Source of the DNA: an uncultured Geobacter sp.
GTDB taxonomy: Bacteria > Desulfobacterota > Desulfuromonadia > Geobacterales > CAIOGM01
Length of the DNA stretch: 57,931 nucleotides
NCBI GenBank assembly: GCA_903857795.1
Contig: CAIOGM010000148.1
Span: 1 to 57,931 of the forward strand
Direction: 5' to 3'
The position numbers were made by a program, and so were the translations under genes. The stretch's first letter is position 1. Every line of letters begins with the position of its first letter. This document shows, in pieces, positions 9,226 to 17,055 of the stretch. Below the pieces are notes generated by a model. That model did not search any database, was not told where the DNA came from, and saw nothing but the letters and a program-made list of their open reading frames with translations.

Positions 9226-9705
9226 TTACACCTGTTCCCGCTTCATCAGCGCTACGGCATGGGCGGCGATCCCTTCGCCCCGCCCGGCAAAACCGAGCTC
9301 CTCGGTGGTGGTCGCCTTGACGTTAACCCGATCCAGGTCGCACACGAGAGCCGCGGCGACATTTGCCCGCATTGTCTGGATATGGGGCGCCATCTTGGGG
9401 CGCTGGGCCACGATGGTGGCGTCTACGTTGCCGATGACGTACCCCTGCTCCCGGGCCAACTCTCCCACATGGGCCAGGAGTTTCAGGCTGTCGGCCCCCT
9501 TGAAGCGCGGATCGGTGTCGGGGAAATGCCGGCCGATATCGCCAAGGGCAACGGCGCCAAGGATGGCGTCGGCGATGGCGTGGAGAAGCACGTCGGCGTC
9601 CGAATGACCGAGGAGCCCCTTCTCCCAGGGGATATCCACCCCCCCCATGATCAGCTTTCGCCCCTCCACGAGACAATGAACGTCATACCCATGCCCGATT
9701 CTCAT
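9226..9705 (-). CDS. ispF: 2-C-methyl-D-erythritol 2,4-cyclodiphosphate synthase
   Basis: 159 residues, full length. It cyclises CDP-methylerythritol 2-phosphate in the MEP isoprenoid pathway. The family hallmarks are present: [10 protein letters not shown] (metal-binding Asp/His), [38 protein letters not shown], and the C-terminal [21 protein letters not shown]. It follows ispD with 23 bases between them on the same strand. Confidence 0.97.
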   Translation of the reverse strand: MRIGHGYDVHCLVEGRKLIMGGVDIPWEKGLLGHSDADVLLHAIADAILGAVALGDIGRHFPDTDPRFKGADSLKLLAHVGELAREQGYVIGNVDATIVAQRPKMAPHIQTMRANVAAALVCDLDRVNVKATTTEELGFAGRGEGIAAHAVALMKREQV

Positions 9706-9728
9706 ATTCTTGAACCTCTATCCACAGA

Positions 9729-10415
9729 TTAATTTTTGAGAAACGCCTCGGCCAGGAGCAGATCCTCCGGGGTCGTGATCTTGATGTTCCGGTAGTCACC
9801 GAGGACGATACGGATTTCGCGCCCCATCCGCTCCACCAGGGAGGCGTCGTCGGTGCCGACAAACCCTTCGGCGTCGGCAATCTCGTGGGCCGCCCGGATG
9901 ATGCCGTAACGGAACGCCTGGGGGGTCTGGGCCAGCCAGATGCTCTCCCGGGGAGGGGTATCGACAACGACGCCGTCATGGACCACCTTGACGGTATCCT
10001 TTGCCGGAACCGCCACCAGAGCCCCGTCATGATCGCGAGCAGTGGCCACGGCATGCTCCAGTATATGCCGGGTGACAAAGGGTCGAACCCCGTCGTGGAT
10101 GAGGATGACGGTCTCCTCATCGGTCCCGTCAATGGCCCGCAGGCCGTTTCTGACCGAATGCTGCCGCTCCGCGCCGCCGGGGACGATTCCCCGCACCTTG
10201 GTGAAGCCGTACCGCTCCACAATCTCGACCTGGCAGTAGGGAATCTCCTGCTCCGGGGTGATGACATAGATATCATCCACAAGGGAACTCTCCTCGAAGA
10301 GGGAGATAGTCCGCCCCACAATAGGCATCCCGCCGACCTGAAGATACTGCTTGTTGATGCCGGCCTGCATCCGTTTTCCCATCCCGGCCGCCGGGATCAG
10401 CGCTATGACTTTCAT
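9729..10415 (-). CDS. ispD: 2-C-methyl-D-erythritol 4-phosphate cytidylyltransferase
   Basis: 228 residues. It transfers CMP to methylerythritol phosphate, the step before IspE/IspF. The nucleotide-binding start [19 protein letters not shown], the [13 protein letters not shown] motif, [11 protein letters not shown] and the C-terminal [13 protein letters not shown] are typical. First gene of the leftward string, with a good promoter at 10465-10494. Confidence 0.96.
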   Translation of the reverse strand: MKVIALIPAAGMGKRMQAGINKQYLQVGGMPIVGRTISLFEESSLVDDIYVITPEQEIPYCQVEIVERYGFTKVRGIVPGGAERQHSVRNGLRAIDGTDEETVILIHDGVRPFVTRHILEHAVATARDHDGALVAVPAKDTVKVVHDGVVVDTPPRESIWLAQTPQAFRYGIIRAAHEIADAEGFVGTDDASLVERMGREIRIVLGDYRNIKITTPEDLLLAEAFLKN

Positions 10416-10464
10416 GGATCACACCCGATTACAGCTCATCTTGCGCCCGAAAAGTGAAGTGCGT

Positions 10465-10494
10465 ACTATAAGTCGACGCTGTTTGTACGGTCAA
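10465..10494 (-). promoter_or_regulatory. Promoter of the ispD-ispF gene string
   Basis: Read on the minus strand, TTGACC and TATAGT are separated by 18 bases. They lie 50-80 bases upstream of the ispD ATG with no other gene between. Confidence 0.5.
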
Positions 10495-10601
10495 TGAAAA
10501 AGTACGCCGAGAACCCCCTCCCGACGCACTCTTTAGGGTAATGTTCGGTAACTGCTTGAGATTCTGCGGCCATTGTGCTAAAAGGGTCTGTCGGAATACC
10601 G

Positions 10602-10618
10602 CCGTCTGCCGAAGACGG
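10602..10618 (+). other. Hairpin directly before a ribosome binding site
   Basis: CCGTCT (10602-10607) pairs with AGACGG (10613-10618) and is followed by TACGAGGAGG, the ribosome site of the ferritin-like gene. The same arrangement, a CCGTC/GACGG hairpin followed by TACGAGG, occurs at 4984-5004. It may be a small translational control element; a TTGAGA/TAAAAG promoter-like pair (17-bp spacing) lies at 10556-10584. Confidence 0.3.
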
Positions 10619-10635
10619 TACGAGGAGGAACAGCC

Positions 10636-11109
10636 ATGAGCGACGAGAACCAGGTCTGTTATACATTCGAGGCCGCGCTGGAAATGGCCATTCAGATGGA
10701 AAATGAGGGATACCGCCACTATCTTGACGCTATCAGGCGGGTCAAGGACAAGGCTGCGCGGCAGATTCTGAAAGATGCGGCACTGGACGAGCTGAAGCAC
10801 AAGCAGTCCCTGGAGACGGCGCTGATCGAGGGGCAGTTTCATGGATCTGCTCTGGCGGAGACGGTGCCGACCATGAATCTGGACTATGTGCTTGCAAAGA
10901 AGGAGCTGACCGTCGAATCGACGGCACGGGACGCTCTCGCCTACGCGATCCACCTGGAGAACGGCTCCATCGACTTTTACCGGCGGATGGTGCGCGGTTG
11001 CGAGGGGGCGCCCATGGCGCCCATCTTCAACCAGCTCTTGGCTGATGAGGCCCGCCACTTGCAGGAGATGGAAGACCTCTACGAGACCCATTTCCTGTCG
11101 GAAAACTGA
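10636..11109 (+). CDS. Ferritin-like di-iron protein (rubrerythrin-type domain only)
   Basis: 157 residues forming a four-helix bundle. The iron-ligand pattern is visible in [44 protein letters not shown] and [13 protein letters not shown]: two E-x-x-Y/H-type and two E-x-x-H-type motifs. There is no C-terminal rubredoxin domain. Such proteins are linked to peroxide or iron handling in anaerobes. It has a strong GAGGAGG ribosome site and its own hairpins on both sides, so it is probably monocistronic. Confidence 0.85.
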   Translation: MSDENQVCYTFEAALEMAIQMENEGYRHYLDAIRRVKDKAARQILKDAALDELKHKQSLETALIEGQFHGSALAETVPTMNLDYVLAKKELTVESTARDALAYAIHLENGSIDFYRRMVRGCEGAPMAPIFNQLLADEARHLQEMEDLYETHFLSEN

Positions 11110-11133
11110 TCACCCCCTGACCACGCATCCAAC

Positions 11134-11159
11134 GGGAGCGCTCCGAAAAGAGCGCTCCC
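11134..11159 (+). terminator. Perfect 10-bp hairpin downstream of the ferritin-like gene
   Basis: GGGAGCGCTC and GAGCGCTCCC pair perfectly around CGAAAA. No T-run follows, so it may act as an mRNA 3' stabiliser or a weak terminator before engB. Confidence 0.5.
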
Positions 11160-11182
11160 GCACCCTGCACCCACCCCCCCCA

Positions 11183-11800
11183 ATGATCGTCAAGCGAACC
11201 GAATTCATCAAGAGCGCCACCAGGCCCGCCCACTATCCGGAGGAGTCTCTGCCGGAGATCGCCTTTGCCGGGCGTTCCAACGTGGGTAAATCCTCTCTCA
11301 TCAACATCCTCGTCAACCGGAAGAACCTGGTCCGGACCAGCAACACGCCTGGCCGGACCCAGCTCATCAACTTCTTCCGGATCAACGACGCCTTCACCTT
11401 CGTGGATCTGCCGGGGTACGGTTTCGCCAAGGTTCCCCTGGCGATAAAGAAGGAGTGGGGGCCGATGATGCAGACCTACCTCTCCCGGCGGGAGAACCTG
11501 CGGGTGGTGGTGCTGATTCTGGACATCCGGCGGATCCCCTCCGAGGAAGACCTGCAGATGCTTCAGTGGCTACAGAGCAACGGCATTCCGCCGCTGATCG
11601 TGGTCACCAAGTGCGACAAGCTCTCCAAGAGTCAGCGGGCCCGGCAGGTGGCGGTCATAGCCCGGCAGATCGGGATGGAACCGGGGGCGCTCTCGCTCTT
11701 CTCCGCCCTCTCCCGGGAAGGGGTCGAAGGGGTCTGGGGGAAGATTGAGCTCCTCCTCAACGAAGGGAAGGAAGCGTCAGACATCCCCCCGCCCCCCTGA
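11183..11800 (+). CDS. engB: Ribosome biogenesis GTP-binding protein YsxC/EngB
   Basis: 205 residues. An essential-type GTPase for large ribosomal subunit assembly. G-motifs: [17 protein letters not shown] (G1), [15 protein letters not shown] (G2), [12 protein letters not shown] (G3), [12 protein letters not shown] (G4) and [13 protein letters not shown] (G5). The ATG at 11183 matches the usual start ([12 protein letters not shown]); the preceding bases are a C-run without a ribosome site, so initiation may be weak. Confidence 0.95.
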   Translation: MIVKRTEFIKSATRPAHYPEESLPEIAFAGRSNVGKSSLINILVNRKNLVRTSNTPGRTQLINFFRINDAFTFVDLPGYGFAKVPLAIKKEWGPMMQTYLSRRENLRVVVLILDIRRIPSEEDLQMLQWLQSNGIPPLIVVTKCDKLSKSQRARQVAVIARQIGMEPGALSLFSALSREGVEGVWGKIELLLNEGKEASDIPPPP

Positions 11801-11812
11801 CAGAGACATACG

Positions 11813-12217
11813 TCACATATCCCGCATGAAGATGCGGATATCCAGGGTGAGCCAGCTCCTTTCCCATCCCTTGCGTTCCAATCTGCCGAAGATAAGTTTT
11901 CCGGCGTCCATGAGCCGGGCAAGTACTTCATTCCTGTCGCGGGGGACGTAGCCGAGTTTGTGCCCTTCCCGATCGAAGATGAGGATGGCCAAGTCGTCAT
12001 AGGGGTTATCCGGCTCTCGCCGGAAAACGAAGAGCTCTTCAGGCCTGATCCCCGGCTCAATCCCCTGAAGGTTCAGATGGCTCGTCCCGGCGACACGGCA
12101 CTCCAGCAGAAAAATCTCCCGGACAAAGGGGAGCGGCAACCCCTTGGTGTCAAACGAATTATTTATGAGCGCCAGTAACGCCGGATCAATGATGGTCAGT
12201 TCGTGACTCACCGGCAA
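11813..12217 (-). CDS. HIRAN-domain protein
   Basis: 134 residues. After an N-terminal helical part, FLLECRVAGTSHLNLQGIE, FVFRREPDNPYDDLAILIFD and GHKLGYVPRDRNEVLARLMDAG form a HIRAN domain, a fold that in eukaryotic Rad5/HLTF binds single-stranded 3' DNA ends. Here it stands alone, not fused to a helicase. Its start overlaps the upstream J-domain gene by 32 bases, so the two are made together. What they act on is unknown. Confidence 0.85.
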   Translation of the reverse strand: MPVSHELTIIDPALLALINNSFDTKGLPLPFVREIFLLECRVAGTSHLNLQGIEPGIRPEELFVFRREPDNPYDDLAILIFDREGHKLGYVPRDRNEVLARLMDAGKLIFGRLERKGWERSWLTLDIRIFMRDM

Positions 12218-13022
12218 CTCCTCCCATGAACGCGGCCAATAAACCGCTTACTTCCCCTATACGCTGATTTACCTCTGCCGCACGCTCTCCCCGTATCGCG
12301 ACCTCTGTAGCCACCCACGCGGCATCAGTAAGGCTGGCTCGCAGGTTCAACGGAAAAGTTGACTTCAAAGAGGCCAATTCCGCCAGGGTCACAGAAATCC
12401 GGAATTTCAGTTCCTCGCGCAACTCTCGCAACCTCTCCAGAGCCGATGGCAGCGTCGGCTCTGAAATACCCTCCAGCATCAGAGCTGAGGCCCGCAGGCC
12501 GTCCAGGTCACCCTGCCGGTATGCCTCACCTACCCGGATCCAGAGCTGTTTTGCCGCCGACTCTTGGTTGGGATTGAGGTCGGGGTGCAGCCGTTTGGCC
12601 AGCAACCGGTACAGGCGCAGCAGGTCAGCAGAGTCCTCCATGGTGAGTTTCGGTTGGTCGGCATACCATCGAGCCTCTTTCAATTTTTCAGCCAACTCCG
12701 CCATTTCCCGGGTCCATGCGGCCAACTCCTCATCCAACGCAGCATCGATCTTCGCCAGAGAAACCGGCTCCATCCGGTTAAAGGCCGCCTGGATCAACTC
12801 CACCTTTCGCTTCAGACGACGCAGTTCGCACTCCCGGCAGAACAACGCATACTGCACCGCTCCGACCTTGAGCTGATAGTCGGCGGTCACTGACGGGATG
12901 TCGGTGGTTAGAAGCCGGTCGCGCTCTGCCGCCAGGGAGACGAATTCTTCCCGGAGGAGAGCGCACTCATCGGCAAGACGGGCGGCATCGGGATGTGGTT
13001 TCAGGGCATTCTGTGGTGACAT
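12186..13022 (-). CDS. J-domain-like protein with N-terminal coiled coil
   Basis: 278 residues. The N-terminal half is long-helical (LADECALLREEFVSLAAERD, ELRRLKRKVELIQAAF, WTREMAELAEKLKEA), probably a coiled coil. Around residues 135-180, LLRLYRLLAKRLHPDLNPNQ followed by QLWIRVGEAYRQGDLDGL is a J-domain with the HPD tripeptide that stimulates Hsp70 ATPase. The C-terminus is again helical. It overlaps the HIRAN gene, suggesting a two-protein unit that may recruit DnaK to a DNA- or protein-bound target; this is inference. Confidence 0.8.
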   Translation of the reverse strand: MSPQNALKPHPDAARLADECALLREEFVSLAAERDRLLTTDIPSVTADYQLKVGAVQYALFCRECELRRLKRKVELIQAAFNRMEPVSLAKIDAALDEELAAWTREMAELAEKLKEARWYADQPKLTMEDSADLLRLYRLLAKRLHPDLNPNQESAAKQLWIRVGEAYRQGDLDGLRASALMLEGISEPTLPSALERLRELREELKFRISVTLAELASLKSTFPLNLRASLTDAAWVATEVAIRGERAAEVNQRIGEVSGLLAAFMGGVAGESRTDHH

Positions 13023-13238
13023 GAGTGAATTCCTTCCGGATAGTTACAACAATCAGCGGGGTTGGAGGCGCACGCAGCATAGCACACGGTCGGGGAAATG
13101 GGAGAATGGAAAGGTTAGAGAGGGGCGTTCAAAGCCGGGATCATAGGCGTCCATAACTCTCTACTCACACCCGGCCACACCCTGATTAACGCTCCACCAC
13201 CCAATCCAGCCAAGTATAAGAATTGATGCGCCAAAAGA

Positions 13239-13270
13239 GAAAGGGAGACCGGCTATCCCGTCTCCCTTTC
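13239..13270 (-). terminator. Terminator of the PIN-toxin operon
   Basis: An 11-bp stem (GAAAGGGAGAC with GTCTCCCTTTC) lies 57 bases downstream of the toxin stop codon; on the minus strand it is followed by the T-rich TCTTTTGG. Nothing else was recognised in the 304-base gap 13023-13326. Confidence 0.55.
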
Positions 13271-13326
13271 CAAGCTGGTAAAACTTTTGTTGGCCGATGA
13301 TAGCGCTTGTCCCCTTCATTCCTCTA

Positions 13327-13731
13327 TTATGTCCAGTCCTGAATGGTCAACCCGTCAATTCTGGCGAAATGGCTCACGTTTCCGGTAACGGGGACAAGGT
13401 CGTTGGCCATGGCGACACCCGCAATCAGAATATCTATATCATCCAGCGGTTGTCCTGACTTTCTGAGCAAAGCGTAGATATTCGCCGAATTGCAGATGCT
13501 TTCTTCACTCAAAGGCACAATGGTATTGCAGCCGACAAATTCCTGAAAAGCAGCCAACTGCTTACGTGCATCGCGGAATTTCAGACCACTGAGAACTTCA
13601 TAGTAGGTGATAATACTGAGGGAAATCGTGTTGTGGTTTGCAAGATATTCCCTGAAGTGGGATAGAACCCGCGTATGATTTCTGAAAAATTGTGAAAGAA
13701 TATCAGTGTCAATCAGTACGGGTTTCATCAT
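13327..13731 (-). CDS. PIN-domain toxin (VapC type)
   Basis: About 134 residues. PIN nuclease acidic residues are visible: Asp in MKPVLIDTDILSQFF, Glu in IITYYEVLSGL and the Asp pair in QPLDDIDILIAGVA, followed by PVTGNVSHFARI. VapC toxins are ribonucleases that cut tRNA or rRNA. The start is taken as one of two adjacent ATGs (13731 or 13728) because GGAAGG lies just before them; an ATG at 13746 would place that site inside the coding region. It overlaps the upstream antitoxin gene. Confidence 0.87.
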   Translation of the reverse strand: MMKPVLIDTDILSQFFRNHTRVLSHFREYLANHNTISLSIITYYEVLSGLKFRDARKQLAAFQEFVGCNTIVPLSEESICNSANIYALLRKSGQPLDDIDILIAGVAMANDLVPVTGNVSHFARIDGLTIQDWT

Positions 13732-13981
13732 CTCGCCTTCCAGCAAAAGCCGAATGCCGCCGTGTCGTTATCTCCTCACTGAACTCTTTGAAGTCACTCT
13801 CTGGCATATCCGACCAACTTCCGGCAAACTTCAACACTGTTTTTTCGTTGTCACATGTTTTTTGTAATCCTATCCGGAAGTAATGGAGGAAGTCGTAGAT
13901 CTCGGCAAGTTTGTTTTCCGGCATCTGGTCGATTTCATCAACGACCTTGTTTCTCAAGAGCGATGCACTCAATGTCGTCAT
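13709..13981 (-). CDS. Antitoxin of the PIN-toxin module (DUF2281/VapB-like)
   Basis: 90 residues. The N-terminus (SASLLRNKVVDEIDQMPENK, LAEIYDFLHYF) is a short helix-turn form typical of DUF2281-type antitoxins. The C-terminus (FAGSWSDMPESDFKEFSEEI, TRRHSAFAGRRDDE) is charged and flexible, as expected of a toxin-wrapping segment. It overlaps the toxin start and ends in hydrophilic residues. The pair forms one operon. Confidence 0.8.
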   Translation of the reverse strand: MTTLSASLLRNKVVDEIDQMPENKLAEIYDFLHYFRIGLQKTCDNEKTVLKFAGSWSDMPESDFKEFSEEITTRRHSAFAGRRDDETRTD

Positions 13982-14111
13982 TCCTCCCTGGAGTCGGCCT
14001 GTTTACGGATAACAGTATGGCCGGATTGTAGTCTGTGACGATACTTATGTCAAAAATAAACTTGTCACCCTGCTCCGTATTTTGTCCGATTTTACGGGGC
14101 GTTGTGGATAC

Positions 14112-14142
14112 GGGGCGAAGCAGGTGAACCTTGCTTCACCCC
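14112..14142 (+). repeat. REP-like palindrome, copy 1
   Basis: A hairpin-forming element starting GGGGCGAAGCAGGTGAAC and ending TTGCTTCACCCC. The reverse complement of 57729-57758 matches it at 27 of 30 positions, so it is a dispersed repeat. It lies just upstream of a REP-associated transposase gene. Confidence 0.6.
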
Positions 14143-14149
14143 TACATAA

Positions 14150-14175
14150 GTAAGGGGGGACGGTAAGGGGGGACG
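14150..14175 (+). repeat. Tandem 13-bp repeat GTAAGGGGGGACG (two copies)
   Basis: GTAAGGGGGGACG occurs at 14150-14162 and again directly at 14163-14175. The second copy runs into the left inverted repeat of the RAYT element. Confidence 0.7.
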
Positions 14176-15250
14176 TTCATGCAATTATGCGTTGCCTTTC
14201 CCTAAAAACGTGGCACTATTCTTGGCATGCCCCGTCAAGCACGCATAGACGCCCCTGGCGCAATCCATCACATAATCTGCCGCGGCATCGAGCGCCGCAA
14301 GATCTTCTCAGATGATACTGACAGGGACAGATTTCTCGTGCGCCTCGGACGCCTTGTCAGATGCACCCGCACCACATGCTACGCATGGGCCCTGATTCCC
14401 AACCACTTCCACCTCCTGCTTCAAACGAAATCAGTTCCGATAAGAACCATTATGCACAGATTGCTCACCGGGTACGCGGTTGAGTTCAACCGCCGGCATT
14501 TCCGAACCGGACACGTGTTCCAGAACCGCTACAAATCAATCTTGTGCCAGAAGGAGAGCTACCTTCTCGATCTTGTCAGGTATATCCACCTCAACCCGTT
14601 TCGTGCGGGAATCGTAAAGGACCTGACAGCCCTGGCCAGTTACCCCTATTCCGGTCATCGTCAACTCATGACCGGCTCAGGTTCGGATTGGCAGGAAACA
14701 GGCGAGGTAATGGGACTGTTCTCCCCCGCACAATTATCGGCGCGTGAGAAATATCAAGCTTTCGTTGCTGACGGCGCACGTCAGGGTAAGCGTGAGGACC
14801 TCATCGGAGGTGGCCTTATCAGAAGTTCAGGTGGGTGGGAGGACGTCAAAAACGCTCAAAAAGCCGGAATATTCCTTTGGAGCGACGAACGTATTCTGGG
14901 CGATAGTGACTTTGTCGATGAGGTGCTGCACTCAGCAAAGGAGACCAAACTGGCGAAAAAGGGTCAGGTAGTCGATCTGCCGGAATTGTCCAAACGGGTG
15001 GCGGAGCGTACAGGTATCGATGTCAAAGATCTTTTCAGGAAAACCAAGAAGCCCGAGGTCGTAAGATCAAGAAGCATTCTCTGCTATCTTGCCACCCGGA
15101 ATCATGGTATCACAGCCACGGCCTTGGCCGCGACGATAGGCATGAGTCAATCTGCGGTAAGTCGGGCGGCAGAACGTGTTGAAATCATTACCGGGGATGA
15201 TGACTGGTAATTTTTCAGGCACGCAACGCATAATTGCATGAACGTCCCCC
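14168..15250. mobile_element. RAYT element with 28-bp perfect inverted repeats
   Basis: Positions 14168-14195 and 15223-15250 are exact inverted repeats (left arm begins GGGGGACGTTCATGC, right arm ends GCATGAACGTCCCCC). They enclose a single transposase gene with 31 bases on the left and 12 bases on the right. Extra G/C bases flank both ends. Most REP-associated transposases are domesticated and lack such complete ends, so this unit may be movable. Confidence 0.6.
14227..15210 (+). CDS. REP-associated tyrosine transposase (Y1 HUH family)
   Basis: 327 residues. The N-terminal domain starts MPRQARIDAPGAIHHIICRG, contains the HUH metal site in ALIPNHFHLLLQT (about residues 57-69) and the catalytic Tyr helix ESYLLDLVRYIHLNPFRAG (about residues 116-134). 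It is the single-strand DNA-cutting Y1 type, which recognises REP hairpins. The extra C-terminal 130 residues (LSKRVAERTGIDVKDLF, and a helix-turn-helix ITATALAATIGMSQSAVSRA) resemble a DnaA-C/sigma-like DNA-binding domain found in longer RAYTs. Confidence 0.9.
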   Translation: MPRQARIDAPGAIHHIICRGIERRKIFSDDTDRDRFLVRLGRLVRCTRTTCYAWALIPNHFHLLLQTKSVPIRTIMHRLLTGYAVEFNRRHFRTGHVFQNRYKSILCQKESYLLDLVRYIHLNPFRAGIVKDLTALASYPYSGHRQLMTGSGSDWQETGEVMGLFSPAQLSAREKYQAFVADGARQGKREDLIGGGLIRSSGGWEDVKNAQKAGIFLWSDERILGDSDFVDEVLHSAKETKLAKKGQVVDLPELSKRVAERTGIDVKDLFRKTKKPEVVRSRSILCYLATRNHGITATALAATIGMSQSAVSRAAERVEIITGDDDW

Positions 15251-15482
15251 TCCCCCCATTGTTTTGCACACTGAAGAATGCCCCCTCCCAGCACCCCGAG
15301 GGACACGTCTACGTGACCTCCTCCTCTCTGCAACTGTGACTTACATCCACGGTGGCGGTCAAAGCGGGCGGGATCGAGCGGGAGGGAAGAGGAGTGGTGG
15401 TTCCTGCTTGCCGCGAGTGCCGGATCAATGATAGATTGGCATTCAGCAATCAAGGTCAATGCCACACCATGGAGGTATCGTC

Positions 15483-15704
15483 ATGCCACAACCAGCTGTC
15501 GCCGAACTCTTTTCTCTGAGTATTCCGGAGAGAATCCAGTTGGTCGAAGATATCTGGGACAGTATTGCCGTCCACCCGGAAAAGGTTGATCTGACCCCGG
15601 ACATCAGGGCCGAACTGGATAAACGTCTTGAGGACCATCGGCAAAATCCTGACGACGTATCGACGTGGGACGAAGTCAGGTCGCGATTATGGCGTGCGCT
15701 GTGA
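15483..15704 (+). CDS. Addiction-module antitoxin (putative addiction module component family)
   Basis: 73 residues from the ATG that follows GGAGGT by six bases. MPQPAVAELFSLSIPERIQL, VEDIWDSIA and the C-terminal HRQNPDDVSTWDEVRSRLW match the small alpha-helical antitoxins that precede RelE/ParE-like toxins. The last 16 bases overlap the toxin gene. Confidence 0.87.
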   Translation: MPQPAVAELFSLSIPERIQLVEDIWDSIAVHPEKVDLTPDIRAELDKRLEDHRQNPDDVSTWDEVRSRLWRAL

Positions 15705-15997
15705 AGTATCGGGTTGTCGTACGATCAAAGGCAGAAACTGATATGGCAGATGCCGCCCTGTGGTACGAGGCTCGCAACCCCGGTCTCGGCACTGAGTTTC
15801 TTCGCGCTGCCGATGGATGTATCTCGTCGGTTGTCCGTAAGCCTGAGTTGTACGCCGAACTATATCGGGGCGTCCGGAGAGCGTTATTCCGAAGATTCCC
15901 GTATGGTCTCTTCTTTCTCGTTTCCGGCGATTGCATTACCATCATCGCCTGCCTCCACGGGAAGCAAGACCTCGACCGTCTCAGGCAACGCAGATAA
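15689..15997 (+). CDS. RelE/ParE-family toxin
   Basis: About 102 residues. YRVVVRSKAETDMADAALWY, ARNPGLGTEFLRAADGCIS, RGVRRALFRRFPYGLFFLV and the end CITIIACLHGKQDLDRLRQR are typical of ParE-like toxins paired with the preceding antitoxin type. The start inside the antitoxin reading frame indicates coupled translation; a GTG five codons later is an alternative. Confidence 0.87.
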   Translation: MACAVKYRVVVRSKAETDMADAALWYEARNPGLGTEFLRAADGCISSVVRKPELYAELYRGVRRALFRRFPYGLFFLVSGDCITIIACLHGKQDLDRLRQRR

Positions 15998-16119
15998 TGC
16001 TATTCATCTGAATCGGCACTTTGCGGAAACGTGGATAGTGGTCATGACGGGAATGATAGGAATCGTTTGACATCCGCCCGGTGTACTGCTAGAAAGGACC
16101 TTACAATTTAACCTATCGT

Positions 16120-16297
16120 ACAGGTGCTTACGTCGGACATCGGAACCATCCGATCCAACGCGAGTTAAAAGGGAAGAGAGTTAAAATCTCTCGCTGTCCC
16201 GCAACTGTGAACGGTGATGAAAGCCGCAACAACGCCACTGATTTTTTCGGGAAGGCGCGGCGAGTAAAGTGACCCGTGAGCCAGGAAACCTGCCTGT
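16120..16297 (+). promoter_or_regulatory. Cobalamin (B12) riboswitch
   Basis: The conserved elements occur in order: P1 arm ACAGG, GAGTTAAAAGGGAA, the B12 box core GCTGTCCCGCAACTGTGA, GCCACTG, GGGAAGGCG, GAGCCAGGAAACCTGCC, and the closing arm CCTGT. It precedes cobU by about 100 bases. Expected action: adenosylcobalamin binding lowers expression of the nucleotide-loop and cobalt-uptake genes downstream. Confidence 0.93.
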
Positions 16298-16372
16298 GAC
16301 GACTGTTTCATCAGCACCTCCGCAGGAGAGGCGCAGAAACCCGTCCGCCGTACTCCCTCCCCGGTTTTCTCA

Positions 16373-16402
16373 CCCCGCCTCCTGCCAGGAAACGGGGTTT
16401 TT
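16373..16402 (+). terminator. Expression-platform terminator of the B12 riboswitch
   Basis: CCCCG (16373-16377) pairs with CGGGG (16393-16397) around an inner CCT/AGG stem, followed by TTTTT that runs to the base before the cobU ATG. It is suited to switch transcription or hide the start codon region. Confidence 0.6.
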
Positions 16403-16403
16403 C

Positions 16404-16925
16404 ATGTCCAGCATCATCCTCATCACCGGCGGCGCCCGAAGCGGCAAGAGCCGCCTCGCCGAACGGATTGTCTCATCTTTCGGCTCTCCCATAGGCTATC
16501 TGGCTACCTGCGAAGCCCGTGACGCCGAGATGGACCAGCGGATCATCCGGCACCGGGAGCGGCGCGGGGCCGAATGGACGACCCTGGAAGAGCCGCTCCG
16601 TCTGACCGAGACGCTGGTTGCCGCCGACGGCCGCTTCAACGCCATCCTCGTGGACTGCATCACCCTCTGGCTCAGTAATTTACTCCTGACTCACGACGAT
16701 CCGGTAAAAGTGCTGACGGTGGTACGCGACTTTGCCGTCTCCGCGCCAAGGCTCGCCACCCCCCTGATTCTCGTGACCAATGAGGTGGGAATGGGAATCG
16801 TCCCGGAAAACCGCCTGGCGAGGCTCTTCCGCGACCTGGCCGGCGAGGCCAACGAGCTGCTGGCCGCAACGGCGGATGAAGTTCATCTGGTGGTAAGCGG
16901 CATCCCATTAAAAATCAAAGGCTGA
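16404..16925 (+). CDS. cobU: Adenosylcobinamide kinase / adenosylcobinamide-phosphate guanylyltransferase
   Basis: 173 residues. The P-loop [14 protein letters not shown] (residues 7-20), [43 protein letters not shown] and [14 protein letters not shown] are CobU signatures. It phosphorylates and guanylylates adenosylcobinamide to give AdoCbi-GDP. The start is set after the riboswitch terminator and has no clear ribosome site, consistent with regulated initiation. First gene of the cob string. Confidence 0.94.
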   Translation: MSSIILITGGARSGKSRLAERIVSSFGSPIGYLATCEARDAEMDQRIIRHRERRGAEWTTLEEPLRLTETLVAADGRFNAILVDCITLWLSNLLLTHDDPVKVLTVVRDFAVSAPRLATPLILVTNEVGMGIVPENRLARLFRDLAGEANELLAATADEVHLVVSGIPLKIKG

Positions 16926-16926
16926 A

Positions 16927-17033
16927 TTGAACAGGGATGTACCGGATAAACGGGATGAAAACCTGAAATCCTCTCCATCCGGTCTATCCCTGTTCAAACC
17001 AAAAATCTGCGTCAATCTGCGAAATCTGCGGAT
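16927..17033. repeat. Intergenic palindrome and short-period repeat between cobU and cobT
   Basis: TTGAACAGGGAT-GT-ACCGGAT (16927-16947) is inverted at 16977-16997. It is followed by three copies of AATCTGCG at 9-10-base spacing (17003, 17013, 17022). It lies between two genes of one operon and does not interrupt either. Related short-period repeats occur elsewhere in the window. Confidence 0.6.
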
Positions 17034-17055
17034 ATCTTCCCGAATCGAGGTAGTT

